The position numbers and the translations under genes are program-made. DNA of 42,566 bases from Candidatus Saccharibacteria bacterium 49-20. Its GTDB lineage: Bacteria > Patescibacteriota > Saccharimonadia > Saccharimonadales > Saccharimonadaceae. Shown here in pieces: positions 35,960-42,566 of the stretch (the stretch's first letter is position 1; each line of letters starts with the position of its first letter). The notes beneath the pieces are model-generated. The model was not told where the DNA came from. It saw nothing but the letters and a program-made list of their open reading frames with translations, and searched no databases. The DNA lies in contig MKSN01000001.1 of NCBI GenBank assembly GCA_001897295.1, positions 629,575-672,140 on the forward strand. Reading direction: 5' to 3'.

Positions 35960-36928
35960 ATGGTGGAAGTGAATCACACCCATACTCACTTCCCTGTTGA
36001 ACATCCAAGAACGGAGCATCTATTGTCCACATCGCGGGGCGAAAGGTCGCCCTCACCAAGAAGAATCCAGCCTGACGAACTGTCTCGAAAGCTGGCGCGT
36101 AAGCTCCAAAGCGTCGACGCCAAGCTCTGCGAGATGATCGTCAGCACGGAGCCGACGCGACCCATCGCACCGCTCGCCGAACTGGCGCTTCACAGCCTGA
36201 AGTCCAGCCTCGGCCGCTACAAGGGATACAACCCCGAGGAGCGCGAACAGCTCATGCGGCAGGTCGTCGCTTGCATCCGAAGTGGTGAGTTCCAGGTGCG
36301 GCCCAGCCAGGCGCCCAAGTCGCCCGAAGAGCCGACCACACCCAAGGAACTCACCGCGAGGCAGCTCGAGCAACAGTCGGCGGACCGGGAGCGATCCCAG
36401 ACGCCGAAGCCCGAGGACATGCCGAAGAACCGCGGCGGCCGGCCGAAGGCGGTTCCGCGCAGTGTCGACGAGCACGACCTTCGCCTCACAAAGGAAAAGG
36501 TGCTCGAGCTGATGCGTACCCACCCCGGGTTCAAAGATGCCTGTGCAACAATGGGCACCCCCTGGAGTGACGACCCGGACCTCAAGGAGCTGATGCGCGC
36601 GCTACGAGGACAGCTCAACCAGCCTCGACAGATCAAGCGCTACATCACCTTGGCGGTCAAGGCCTTGGTGGTTGGCTACGACGAAGCGGCCGACGCACCG
36701 GAAGGTTCGGTGGACGCAGCACCGCCTCGAGACAGGCCGAGCGCCAAGCGTGTCGAGGCAGTCCGCTCAGTCCTGACTGCTCAGCCCGCAGTGAAGCCGC
36801 CCACTGCTGAAGAGAAAGCGGCGGCTCGGCGCGAAGGCATGGGCGAAGACATGTGGGCGAAGTTCGAGGCGGCATCCGCCAACATGAAGCAGCCCTTCGT
36901 GTCGAAGCCCGTCCACACCGATGAATAG
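35960..36928 (+). CDS. unknown basic protein, GC-rich island gene 2
   Basis: I do not recognise this 322-residue protein. It is hydrophilic, rich in Arg, Pro and Glu, with helical blocks (about 38-115 and 175-240). A basic RGGRPK sequence near residue 160, between Pro-rich linkers, resembles an AT-hook, so DNA binding is possible. It has no membrane segment. Codons are strongly G/C-ending. The start is leaderless: -10 TATCTT ends 8 bases before the ATG. The stop is TAG. Confidence 0.7.
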   Translation: MVEVNHTHTHFPVEHPRTEHLLSTSRGERSPSPRRIQPDELSRKLARKLQSVDAKLCEMIVSTEPTRPIAPLAELALHSLKSSLGRYKGYNPEEREQLMRQVVACIRSGEFQVRPSQAPKSPEEPTTPKELTARQLEQQSADRERSQTPKPEDMPKNRGGRPKAVPRSVDEHDLRLTKEKVLELMRTHPGFKDACATMGTPWSDDPDLKELMRALRGQLNQPRQIKRYITLAVKALVVGYDEAADAPEGSVDAAPPRDRPSAKRVEAVRSVLTAQPAVKPPTAEEKAAARREGMGEDMWAKFEAASANMKQPFVSKPVHTDE

Positions 36929-37033
36929 GAGGATCTCCCATACACCAGGCCCCTCGGGTGCCCTCAACTCTTTGAAGAGAGATGTTGAAGGCGCTCGCAG
37001 GGGCCTTTCAACTGTCCAAAATTCCTCGCAAAC

Positions 37034-37066
37034 AAAAAAAGTAGCCCCTTATGAGAGGCTATTTTT
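37034..37066. terminator. terminator overlapping sodA stop
   Basis: TAGCC and GGCTA stem with a T run on each side; the minus-strand side has seven T. The stem includes the last codons of sodA. Between 36929 and 37030 are two further small hairpins (CTCTT/AAGAG, AAGGC/GCCTT) that may end the island transcript. Confidence 0.8.
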
Positions 37067-37651
37067 ATACCGAGCTTCGGCAGTGTTCCAATTCACTACC
37101 TTCCACCACGCTTTAATATATTCATCGCGATGGTTCGTGTAGTCGAGGTAATACGCATGCTCCCAGACATCGAGTCCCAAAATTGGCTCATCATCGCCCT
37201 TACTAAGCAGTGAATCCTGATTTGGTGTCGAGACAATGTCCATGTTTGGCTGCAGCCATACCCAACCGCTTCCGAAAAGACCGAGCGCCTTTGCATTGAA
37301 TTCTTCAATAAATGCTTCGAAACTACCGTAGCGGCCAACAATCGCGTCGTACAACGCGCCTTCGGGCTGTCCGCCACCATCTGGTGAAAGCCATAGCCAA
37401 AACAGGCAGTGATTATAGTGACCACCCCCATTATTTCGCACCGCAGTTCGAATATCTTCAGGGATCGTATCTAACCCACGAAGGAGCTCTTCGACACTCT
37501 TGCTCTGAAGTTCGGGGTACTTTTCAAGTGCCGCGTTTAATTTATCGACGTATGCCTGGTGATGCTTATCATGGTGGAGTTCCATGATCTTTGCGCTAAT
37601 CACCCCTTCGAGTGCATCGTAATCATATTGGAGCGCTGGAACGCTAAACAT
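37049..37651 (-). CDS. sodA: superoxide dismutase, Mn/Fe family (Mn-type signature)
   Basis: SOD turns superoxide into oxygen and peroxide. The 200-residue protein has His26 (MELHHDKHHQAYV), the NNGGGHYNHCLFW block, and DVWEHAYYLDYTNHRDEY with the last Asp and His ligands. GGGHYNH and NQDS are more like Mn than Fe enzymes. SD AGGGAG precedes the ATG, 11 bases after the SurA/PrsA-like gene, so they are probably one operon. Metal choice needs proof. Confidence 0.95.
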   Translation of the reverse strand: MFSVPALQYDYDALEGVISAKIMELHHDKHHQAYVDKLNAALEKYPELQSKSVEELLRGLDTIPEDIRTAVRNNGGGHYNHCLFWLWLSPDGGGQPEGALYDAIVGRYGSFEAFIEEFNAKALGLFGSGWVWLQPNMDIVSTPNQDSLLSKGDDEPILGLDVWEHAYYLDYTNHRDEYIKAWWKVVNWNTAEARYKNSLS

Positions 37652-37662
37652 AAGGGGCCTCC

Positions 37663-38724
37663 CTACTGCTGATCGTCTTGAGTGGTCGCAGTATCTTCAA
37701 TCTTAATGAACTGTGTCAGTTTCTTGTCCTTTTCTACTTGGGTAAGCTTGGCGTCAAACTCTTTAAGTGGCACGTGAATGTACTCGTACTGTACTTGTGA
37801 GTCATTACTATCAACAAGCTTCACGTAGTAATAGCCATTACCAGAGGTTGCTTTAATCGCCGTCGATACCTGACCCTTTGAAAGCTTCGCAGCCGCTTGC
37901 GCGAGACCACCATCTTGGTTGTTTTTTGGCACCCATGCTGCAGCCATATAGGTCACGGCGTCTTCTTCGGCCGCGTTCAGTTCGGTAGCAATAGCCTTAA
38001 GGTCGGCGCTGCCTGCCTTCACCTTCTCTTCGATATCCTTTGAGACGTCTTCAGCATGCGCATCAACCGCGTAGGCGACCTTCTGGCGAAGAAGCTTGCT
38101 CTTCATAGCCTCACGGTATTCTTGAGGTGACCAGCCGTAGTAATCACGAATCACTGCATTGTAAGTCGCTTCAGTCACTTCCCCGTCGCTTGATTGACGT
38201 TGCTGCTTCAAGAATGCTTCAAGGTCGGCATCGGTCACAGTGACATCGAGCTCACGCGCAAGCTTCGAAGCGTAGGCATCCGCAATTGCATCGTCCATCG
38301 CCTGACTCTTTACGTAGCTCAGTTGACTCTTACCATCGGCACTATTAGCGTCAATTTGCTCTTTTTCAATCAAGTAATGCGCAGCGCTACGGTATTTCAT
38401 AAGGTAATCGCTATACTGCACAGGTTCGCCATCGACTACCGCAACTGGCGCAGGAATAACTTTGGTGACACGGTACATAAAGTCGCTCGTGTTCTTCGTG
38501 ACATACAAAAGATACCACACCATCGCAATTGCGAGCAGAAGTGCGGCAATACCAATAATCAGTGCGTTAATCACCAGCTTGTGACGCTGGTACTGCACTG
38601 GGTACTTAAATTTTCGTCCACCAGCAAGCACCTTTTCACGGTGTTCGGCAAGCGTATCGGTTGTAATACGTCCGGCTGGTTCTTCGGGCTGCTTTTTACG
38701 CAGTTTAAATACTAGTTTCTTCAT
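37663..38724 (-). CDS. membrane-anchored SurA/PrsA-like foldase
   Basis: This 353-residue protein has a basic cytoplasmic start, one membrane segment (about 47-73), then an extracytoplasmic SurA_N-like helical domain (VVDGEPVQYSDYLMKYRSA, QAMDDAIADAYASKLARELDVTVTDADLEAFL). The last third resembles a PPIC rotamase (NQDGGLAQAAAKLSKGQVSTAIKATSGNGYYYVKLVD), partly degenerate. It should help fold exported proteins. The ATG at 38724, with AAGGGG upstream, is preferred over 38742; it overlaps the end of the PH-domain gene by 20 bases. Confidence 0.85.
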   Translation of the reverse strand: MKKLVFKLRKKQPEEPAGRITTDTLAEHREKVLAGGRKFKYPVQYQRHKLVINALIIGIAALLLAIAMVWYLLYVTKNTSDFMYRVTKVIPAPVAVVDGEPVQYSDYLMKYRSAAHYLIEKEQIDANSADGKSQLSYVKSQAMDDAIADAYASKLARELDVTVTDADLEAFLKQQRQSSDGEVTEATYNAVIRDYYGWSPQEYREAMKSKLLRQKVAYAVDAHAEDVSKDIEEKVKAGSADLKAIATELNAAEEDAVTYMAAAWVPKNNQDGGLAQAAAKLSKGQVSTAIKATSGNGYYYVKLVDSNDSQVQYEYIHVPLKEFDAKLTQVEKDKKLTQFIKIEDTATTQDDQQ

Positions 38725-39238
38725 GGTCCCCTTGTGTTTCAACTGCGTCGCTTACGGCGTCTTGCAGCTTATTGTAGGTCTTGTCGGGATGTTCAACATA
38801 CCGAATGACAAGATCACCGACGAAGGTCTGAATCACCATGGTGCCAAACCCAAAAATTTCGCCGCTGAATCCTGGTATATTATAGCTTATGTTCTGAATT
38901 TTCGATAGACGGAGCTCGACCACATCCTTGCCGAAGAACCCCTTTTGTGTCACCTGTCTAAGGCGCTGATTCGTCACGATATACACCGTGAAGTACCACA
39001 TCATCCAGTGATAAAAGAACAGGATGAGCCCAAGTGAGAACCCAATTAGCGGACTAATTAGGAGCGCTATATTATCTTGCCATATAAGTACTGGTAAGGC
39101 GCTTAAAGCGAACGGTATTAAAAGAAGATAAAAGCCTTTACGCATCGCAATGATGTGGCGGCGAAATACGAAGAGCAACTCCTCACCAGGGCGCTGTCCT
39201 TCAAAATCGAGTTGTGCTTCTTCTTTATGTTTCGACAT
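38705..39238 (-). CDS. PH-domain (YdbS-like) membrane protein
   Basis: A 177-residue protein with two close membrane segments (about 34-78) followed by a bacterial PH-like domain (FTVYIVTNQRLRQVTQKGFFGKDVVELRLSKIQNISYNIPGFSGEIFGFGTMVIQTF), typical of the YdbS/bPH2 group. Role unknown. An extended -10 TGCTATACT lies about 19 bases upstream, with AAGGA between, so the leader is only about 12 bases. It heads the PH-SurA/PrsA-sodA unit. Confidence 0.85.
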   Translation of the reverse strand: MSKHKEEAQLDFEGQRPGEELLFVFRRHIIAMRKGFYLLLIPFALSALPVLIWQDNIALLISPLIGFSLGLILFFYHWMMWYFTVYIVTNQRLRQVTQKGFFGKDVVELRLSKIQNISYNIPGFSGEIFGFGTMVIQTFVGDLVIRYVEHPDKTYNKLQDAVSDAVETQGDHEETSI

Positions 39239-39266
39239 AGGGATTCCTTGTCTGAAAGTATAGCAA

Positions 39267-39932
39267 CTATTCGTTGTTGTCGTCGAGGTTTACCTTAAGG
39301 GTGACCGATGATGGACCGGCGTTTTTATCCATCGCATAGACAGACTCTGGAACTTCTTGCTTCATTGAAGTCGCGTTTGACCATGCGTCATTGTACGGCT
39401 TACTGCTGACCGTGAGGCGAACGTACTCACCCTTTGCAGATTTATAGTGGTACTGAATCGCAACGCTTCCCGGGTATGGTTCGTCGAATTTTTCAAAGCC
39501 AGCGGCTTTAATCTTCTGGTCGAGGTCTGCAACAGTGTTGCTTACCGTGTCACCATGCGTGTAGTAGATAGCCGAAGAGTACGTACGACCCTTGCCGGCG
39601 TCACCACCCCAGTCATAAGGGCGCTTATCGCCAAATACATTCACCATAGTTGGGATGTAGCTATCGCCTACGTTGATGGTCGCGTAAATATCGTTGATGC
39701 GGTCAAGCCGCGCCTTAGTGCTGTTTTTTGCAATCACACTTGAGGTAAAGAGCGCGATCACCACGACCGTCGCCACTGCTACTAAGAAAATACCGATTGT
39801 CACCACATAAAAACGCCAGGTTTGAGGCCGCGCTTTTACCGCCTTTGAACCCTTCTTTGACGACACGCTTTTGCTTGGTGTCTTTTTAGCTGTCGTTTTC
39901 TTTGTGGTGTGTGTTTTCTTAGTAGTAGCCAT
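39267..39932 (-). CDS. unknown membrane-anchored protein with Lys/Thr-rich head
   Basis: A 221-residue protein. Residues 1-37 are Lys/Thr/Ser-rich (KKTHTTKKTTAKKTPSK), a membrane segment follows (about 41-66), and an extracytoplasmic domain with many Tyr (TYSSAIYYTHGD, IQYHYKSAKGEYVRL) fills the rest. No family recognised. The mRNA should be leaderless: TGC TAAGAT ends 6 bases before the ATG. Confidence 0.8.
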   Translation of the reverse strand: MATTKKTHTTKKTTAKKTPSKSVSSKKGSKAVKARPQTWRFYVVTIGIFLVAVATVVVIALFTSSVIAKNSTKARLDRINDIYATINVGDSYIPTMVNVFGDKRPYDWGGDAGKGRTYSSAIYYTHGDTVSNTVADLDQKIKAAGFEKFDEPYPGSVAIQYHYKSAKGEYVRLTVSSKPYNDAWSNATSMKQEVPESVYAMDKNAGPSSVTLKVNLDDNNE

Positions 39933-39977
39933 GCAGTTATCTTAGCATAAGCGGTATGGAAATACAGCTAATCCCTC

Positions 39978-41048
39978 CTAATACCCGACTTGCAGTTCAT
40001 CAACACTTACTTTACGCATACCGTTATAAACTTTCAGCATCTCGTTCTTAAAATCTTCTCCGTAGCGTGGTTTTGGTAGGGTGTCATGTTGAGCAACAAT
40101 AATCGTACCGTCTAACTCCATATAATAAAACTCGAACTGGCTCTTGCCCGCCTCGATATATATCGGTACTCCCCCTTCGGTAGTGCCAAGCACCTGACAC
40201 ACAGAAAGATTATTCAAACTACGTTCAACTCTCGACTGACTTACCTCATCTTTGGTGCGCATCTCAAACCAAATTGAACTCACGTCACAGTTATTGGTTT
40301 TATTGAAAAGCGAATCCTGGTTCTTAAGCTTCTCACTCACCATAAACTCAACCTTGCCCACCTTATAGGTAACGCGCTTATGGTCATACGCAGTACTGTG
40401 ATAGCCCTCAAGTTTTGCGGGTGTCGCCTCCAGTCCGCTTGGTATGTATGTAGGGTGATAAGGCGTAAACACGATGTCCGACACTGCGCGCTCAAGCTCG
40501 CTGGCCTGCTTAGCCTCGGAGATTGGTCGACTCAACGCATGAAGTGCCGGTTGCAGGGCAAACACATTCAGCGCAACGAGCCCGCCCACAATAAGCACGC
40601 CAAGCAGCGGCTTTTTGACATACTTCACAATCCCCAGTGCCGCAAATGCCGCCCCGACAATCACCGCAAACTGCACTACAAAGCGCATCACATCGCTTAA
40701 TGTATAGATGCTCACTATAGGTGTTATAAACGCAGCGATTAGTGTCGCCATAAAGCCTACCCTAAATGCATACTGCCGCTTACATACCGCCAGCACAAAC
40801 CCGACAATCACCCCTGGTATTAATATTGCGAGCACTTGCATGGCAACCGATACCACCGCAGATGCCGCATTAGCTCCCGAAGAGGCAAAGCCCGCAGTCA
40901 ACCCGCTCACCGCCATCCATAAAAACATCACGATATGCTGAGTAAATCCAAGGTAGGTGCCTACGAGATACGTACCGACAATAATTCCAGCAGTAATAAG
41001 TGTTGATTTTGAGATTTTACTCTTAGTCTTTTGGGATTTAACCGCCAT
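39978..41048 (-). CDS. unknown multi-pass membrane protein with extracytoplasmic domain
   Basis: A 356-residue protein with about five to six membrane segments in residues 18-175, then a soluble domain. The soluble part (FTPYHPTYIPSGLEATPAKL, CQVLGTTEGGVPIYIEAG, YYMELDGTIIVAQHD) resembles in layout the end of the protein encoded just upstream (TPV/Y-A-P-V-A-D-G, DGTGIILSSDDD). The two may share a domain. The ATG overlaps the upstream stop by 1 base. Function unknown. Confidence 0.8.
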   Translation of the reverse strand: MAVKSQKTKSKISKSTLITAGIIVGTYLVGTYLGFTQHIVMFLWMAVSGLTAGFASSGANAASAVVSVAMQVLAILIPGVIVGFVLAVCKRQYAFRVGFMATLIAAFITPIVSIYTLSDVMRFVVQFAVIVGAAFAALGIVKYVKKPLLGVLIVGGLVALNVFALQPALHALSRPISEAKQASELERAVSDIVFTPYHPTYIPSGLEATPAKLEGYHSTAYDHKRVTYKVGKVEFMVSEKLKNQDSLFNKTNNCDVSSIWFEMRTKDEVSQSRVERSLNNLSVCQVLGTTEGGVPIYIEAGKSQFEFYYMELDGTIIVAQHDTLPKPRYGEDFKNEMLKVYNGMRKVSVDELQVGY

Positions 41049-41836
41049 TAATTACCCCCTCCAACATACGGCTCGAGCGACCCTAGAATAAGTAGCGCTT
41101 CCGTATCATCATCACTCGATAATATGATCCCCGTGCCGTCTATGTTGATTCCCACGGTACGCGAACTCCACCCCTTCACGCCTTTATGGTAGCTCCTTTT
41201 TATTTCACGCCCCGATGTATCATGTCCAATAACTTCGCAATAGTCTTTTGCGGGGTTGTCCGACGGGCTACAAATATTATAGGGATCATCCACAGGCAAC
41301 TCCCTCACAGAACCTACTACAGTGCCGTTCTTTTTAATCTTAAAGAACGTATGAATTGACGATATTTGACTAAGGTAGATATCGGAGACCTCGTACCCAT
41401 CAGCGACTGGCGCATACACAGTGTAGTCAATCTTCTCAGGAGAGAAGCGCTTTGCCTCTTCGCGGGCAAGCCTCTTCGCTTCGAGCTCTTGCTTCTGAGC
41501 CTCGCTCAATACAACCGGACCAAATCCCGCAGCTTGTGCCTGCTCGCGTGTACAATACTGGTACGTCGCAAACGGGCTTAGCCCATAGCCCTCATCACCT
41601 GGCATTTTTAGTGTCTTTGAAAGAAATGAAATACTTTCTACGGGCAGTCCGCCACAACGAACTACACCTGCGGCAAACTTAAAACCACCCGAACCGATAC
41701 CGATAGCGATCAAAAGGGCTGCCCCAAGCGTCAGCAGTCCAAATCGACGCAGCACGCTCTTGGTTACACGCGTCTGTCGCGTACGTGTCCATTTGACTGT
41801 AAATAGCGCCTTTTCTTTTTGTTTTCTTGTTGTCAT
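41048..41836 (-). CDS. unknown single-pass membrane protein
   Basis: A 262-residue protein: basic start, one membrane segment (about 31-57), four Cys in the outer part (VVRCGG, YQYCTREQ, YNICSP, DYCEVIG; two likely disulfides), then a beta-rich C-terminal domain ending GINIDGTGIILSSDDDTEALLILGSLEPY. It is 17 bases after the next gene upstream and overlaps the downstream gene by 1 base: a three-gene operon. Function unknown. Confidence 0.8.
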   Translation of the reverse strand: MTTRKQKEKALFTVKWTRTRQTRVTKSVLRRFGLLTLGAALLIAIGIGSGGFKFAAGVVRCGGLPVESISFLSKTLKMPGDEGYGLSPFATYQYCTREQAQAAGFGPVVLSEAQKQELEAKRLAREEAKRFSPEKIDYTVYAPVADGYEVSDIYLSQISSIHTFFKIKKNGTVVGSVRELPVDDPYNICSPSDNPAKDYCEVIGHDTSGREIKRSYHKGVKGWSSRTVGINIDGTGIILSSDDDTEALLILGSLEPYVGGGN

Positions 41837-41853
41837 ATCTTTTTACAATCTTT

Positions 41854-42566
41854 CTAACCCTTAAGGGCCCGGCGCATCAATAATAGGTATGAAAGCCAGA
41901 CACCGATCACTATCACGCAGACACATAAGAAGATAAAGTCCTGCATCCACCCAATATACGCAGCAAATTGGGTAACAATGGTGAGTGCGATGACCGCAAA
42001 ACCAACCGCAATAAGGCTCCTGACAACTCGCTCCCATGCATTGCCACCCTTCTTCCCAAGAACCCAGTACCCCACGAGTGTTGCGACGAGTGTAAATAAC
42101 GACGGCACAATGATGTACGTCAACGCAAGCGTCATGAATTCACCGCCAGTCTGCGCGCTAAGTGCACCTGCTGCACCAGTAACAAGCACCGAAAGAATTG
42201 CGACTGAAATAAGGAGTACTTGATACGGCTTATAGTCGATCAATGCGATCTGGTGTTTCGTGTGGCGTGCATAAAATACGCCCAGTGCAATCGTCACTAA
42301 CGCGGCAATTGATGCAGGCGCAAGATTAAGAAGTACCTGCTCGAAATTGTTATGAGCCGAAAGCCACTGCTGAGCATAGCCCACGAGCATGGTCGCCAAA
42401 AACCAGAGCCACACACCAAGCACACCAAATAGCACACCATTGAAGTGATGAACAATTTTCGACTTTGTGCGCGTCGCGCTATCCCCTGCCAAGTACCCGA
42501 TAAGGGGCGGCGCAAGTGCAGTAAACGCAAACGATACTAGTAGCATTACAACACTGAAGTCGCTCA
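41854..42566 (-). CDS. unknown six-segment membrane protein, 5' end cut by window
   Basis: At least 237 residues with about six membrane segments, and no recognised motif. An ATG lies at 42546, but the frame is open to the edge: the last two bases of the window read TG in frame, followed by AGC GAC, so a start (A/G/T)TG just outside, giving MSDFSVVMLL, is likely. The gene appears to be missing only one base. First of the three-gene membrane-protein operon. Confidence 0.75.
   Translation of the reverse strand, partial: SDFSVVMLLVSFAFTALAPPLIGYLAGDSATRTKSKIVHHFNGVLFGVLGVWLWFLATMLVGYAQQWLSAHNNFEQVLLNLAPASIAALVTIALGVFYARHTKHQIALIDYKPYQVLLISVAILSVLVTGAAGALSAQTGGEFMTLALTYIIVPSLFTLVATLVGYWVLGKKGGNAWERVVRSLIAVGFAVIALTIVTQFAAYIGWMQDFIFLCVCVIVIGVWLSYLLLMRRALKG

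Larger units (their letters stand above)
35237..36930. mobile_element. GC-rich two-gene island next to tRNA-Asp
   Basis: Hand counts give about 65-68% G+C in two 60-base samples here against about 43-45% in samples of the glycosyltransferase and gyrA regions. Codon third positions are strongly G/C. One gene ends in TGA, a stop not used by any other gene I checked in the window. A tRNA gene borders it, a common site for insertion. No integrase or flanking repeat was found, so transfer is inferred from composition. Calling it mobile is tentative. Confidence 0.5.

Noticed and set aside
36053-36636. Minus-strand ORFs opposite island gene 2
   Set aside because: Arg/Ser/Leu-rich shadows expected from GC-rich codons.

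Overview
This window looks like a chromosomal segment of a Patescibacteria/CPR bacterium, most likely Saccharibacteria (TM7) or a close relative. The 16S rRNA 5' part carries a change at the normally universal 515-533 site (CCGCGGTCATACG instead of CCGCGGTAATACG). The gene set (short ribosomal operons, dispersed type IV pilins, a VirD4-like ATPase, ComM, an LPXTG surface protein, many small membrane proteins of unknown function) fits that group. The assignment is an inference; no database was consulted.

Layout. 1-880: 5' half of a 16S gene on the minus strand, with a long leader and two candidate promoters. 880-5849: a gyrB-gyrA-PAP2-like operon. 6102-8254: a sortase-type surface protein plus a membrane partner. 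8319-12230: a VirD4/TraD-like ATPase and small proteins. 12234-12793: a gene-free stretch that folds into a large multi-arm RNA with its own promoter and terminator. 13118-16553: a pilin, a small ORF, tmRNA, comM and an acetyltransferase. 16603-17920: infC-rpmI-rplT. 17945-20954: a TIM44/DUF3137-type membrane protein, RNase P RNA, a Nudix-RNase H fusion and a 6S-like RNA. 21016-25432: site-2 protease, DEAH helicase, a pilin with fibronectin-like repeats, and L28. 25438-31220: dut/MBL/wHTH genes, then a thrS-led operon (nucleotidase, alkyltransferase-like protein, miaA) behind a T-box leader. 31236-35197: third pilin, tRNA-Val, a 48-residue protein, a glycosyltransferase pair, tRNA-Thr and tRNA-Asp. 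35237-36930: a GC-rich two-gene island beside tRNA-Asp. 37034-42566: sodA, a SurA/PrsA-like protein and a run of membrane proteins, the last cut by the window end.

Expression signals are unusually uniform. Most promoters have an extended -10 (TGn-TAnnnT) with a weak -35. In at least nine genes the -10 ends only 6-8 bases before the start codon, so the mRNA would be leaderless. Housekeeping units (gyrB, infC, rpmB, thrS) instead have real leaders with Shine-Dalgarno sites. None of the 39 native genes whose stops I checked ends in TGA; the only TGA stop is in the GC-rich island.

The RNA content is rich: tmRNA with a 26-residue tag, RNase P RNA, a 6S-like rod, a T-box whose acceptor-binding bases match the tRNA-Thr in the same window, and a ~545-nt structured RNA that I cannot place in any family.
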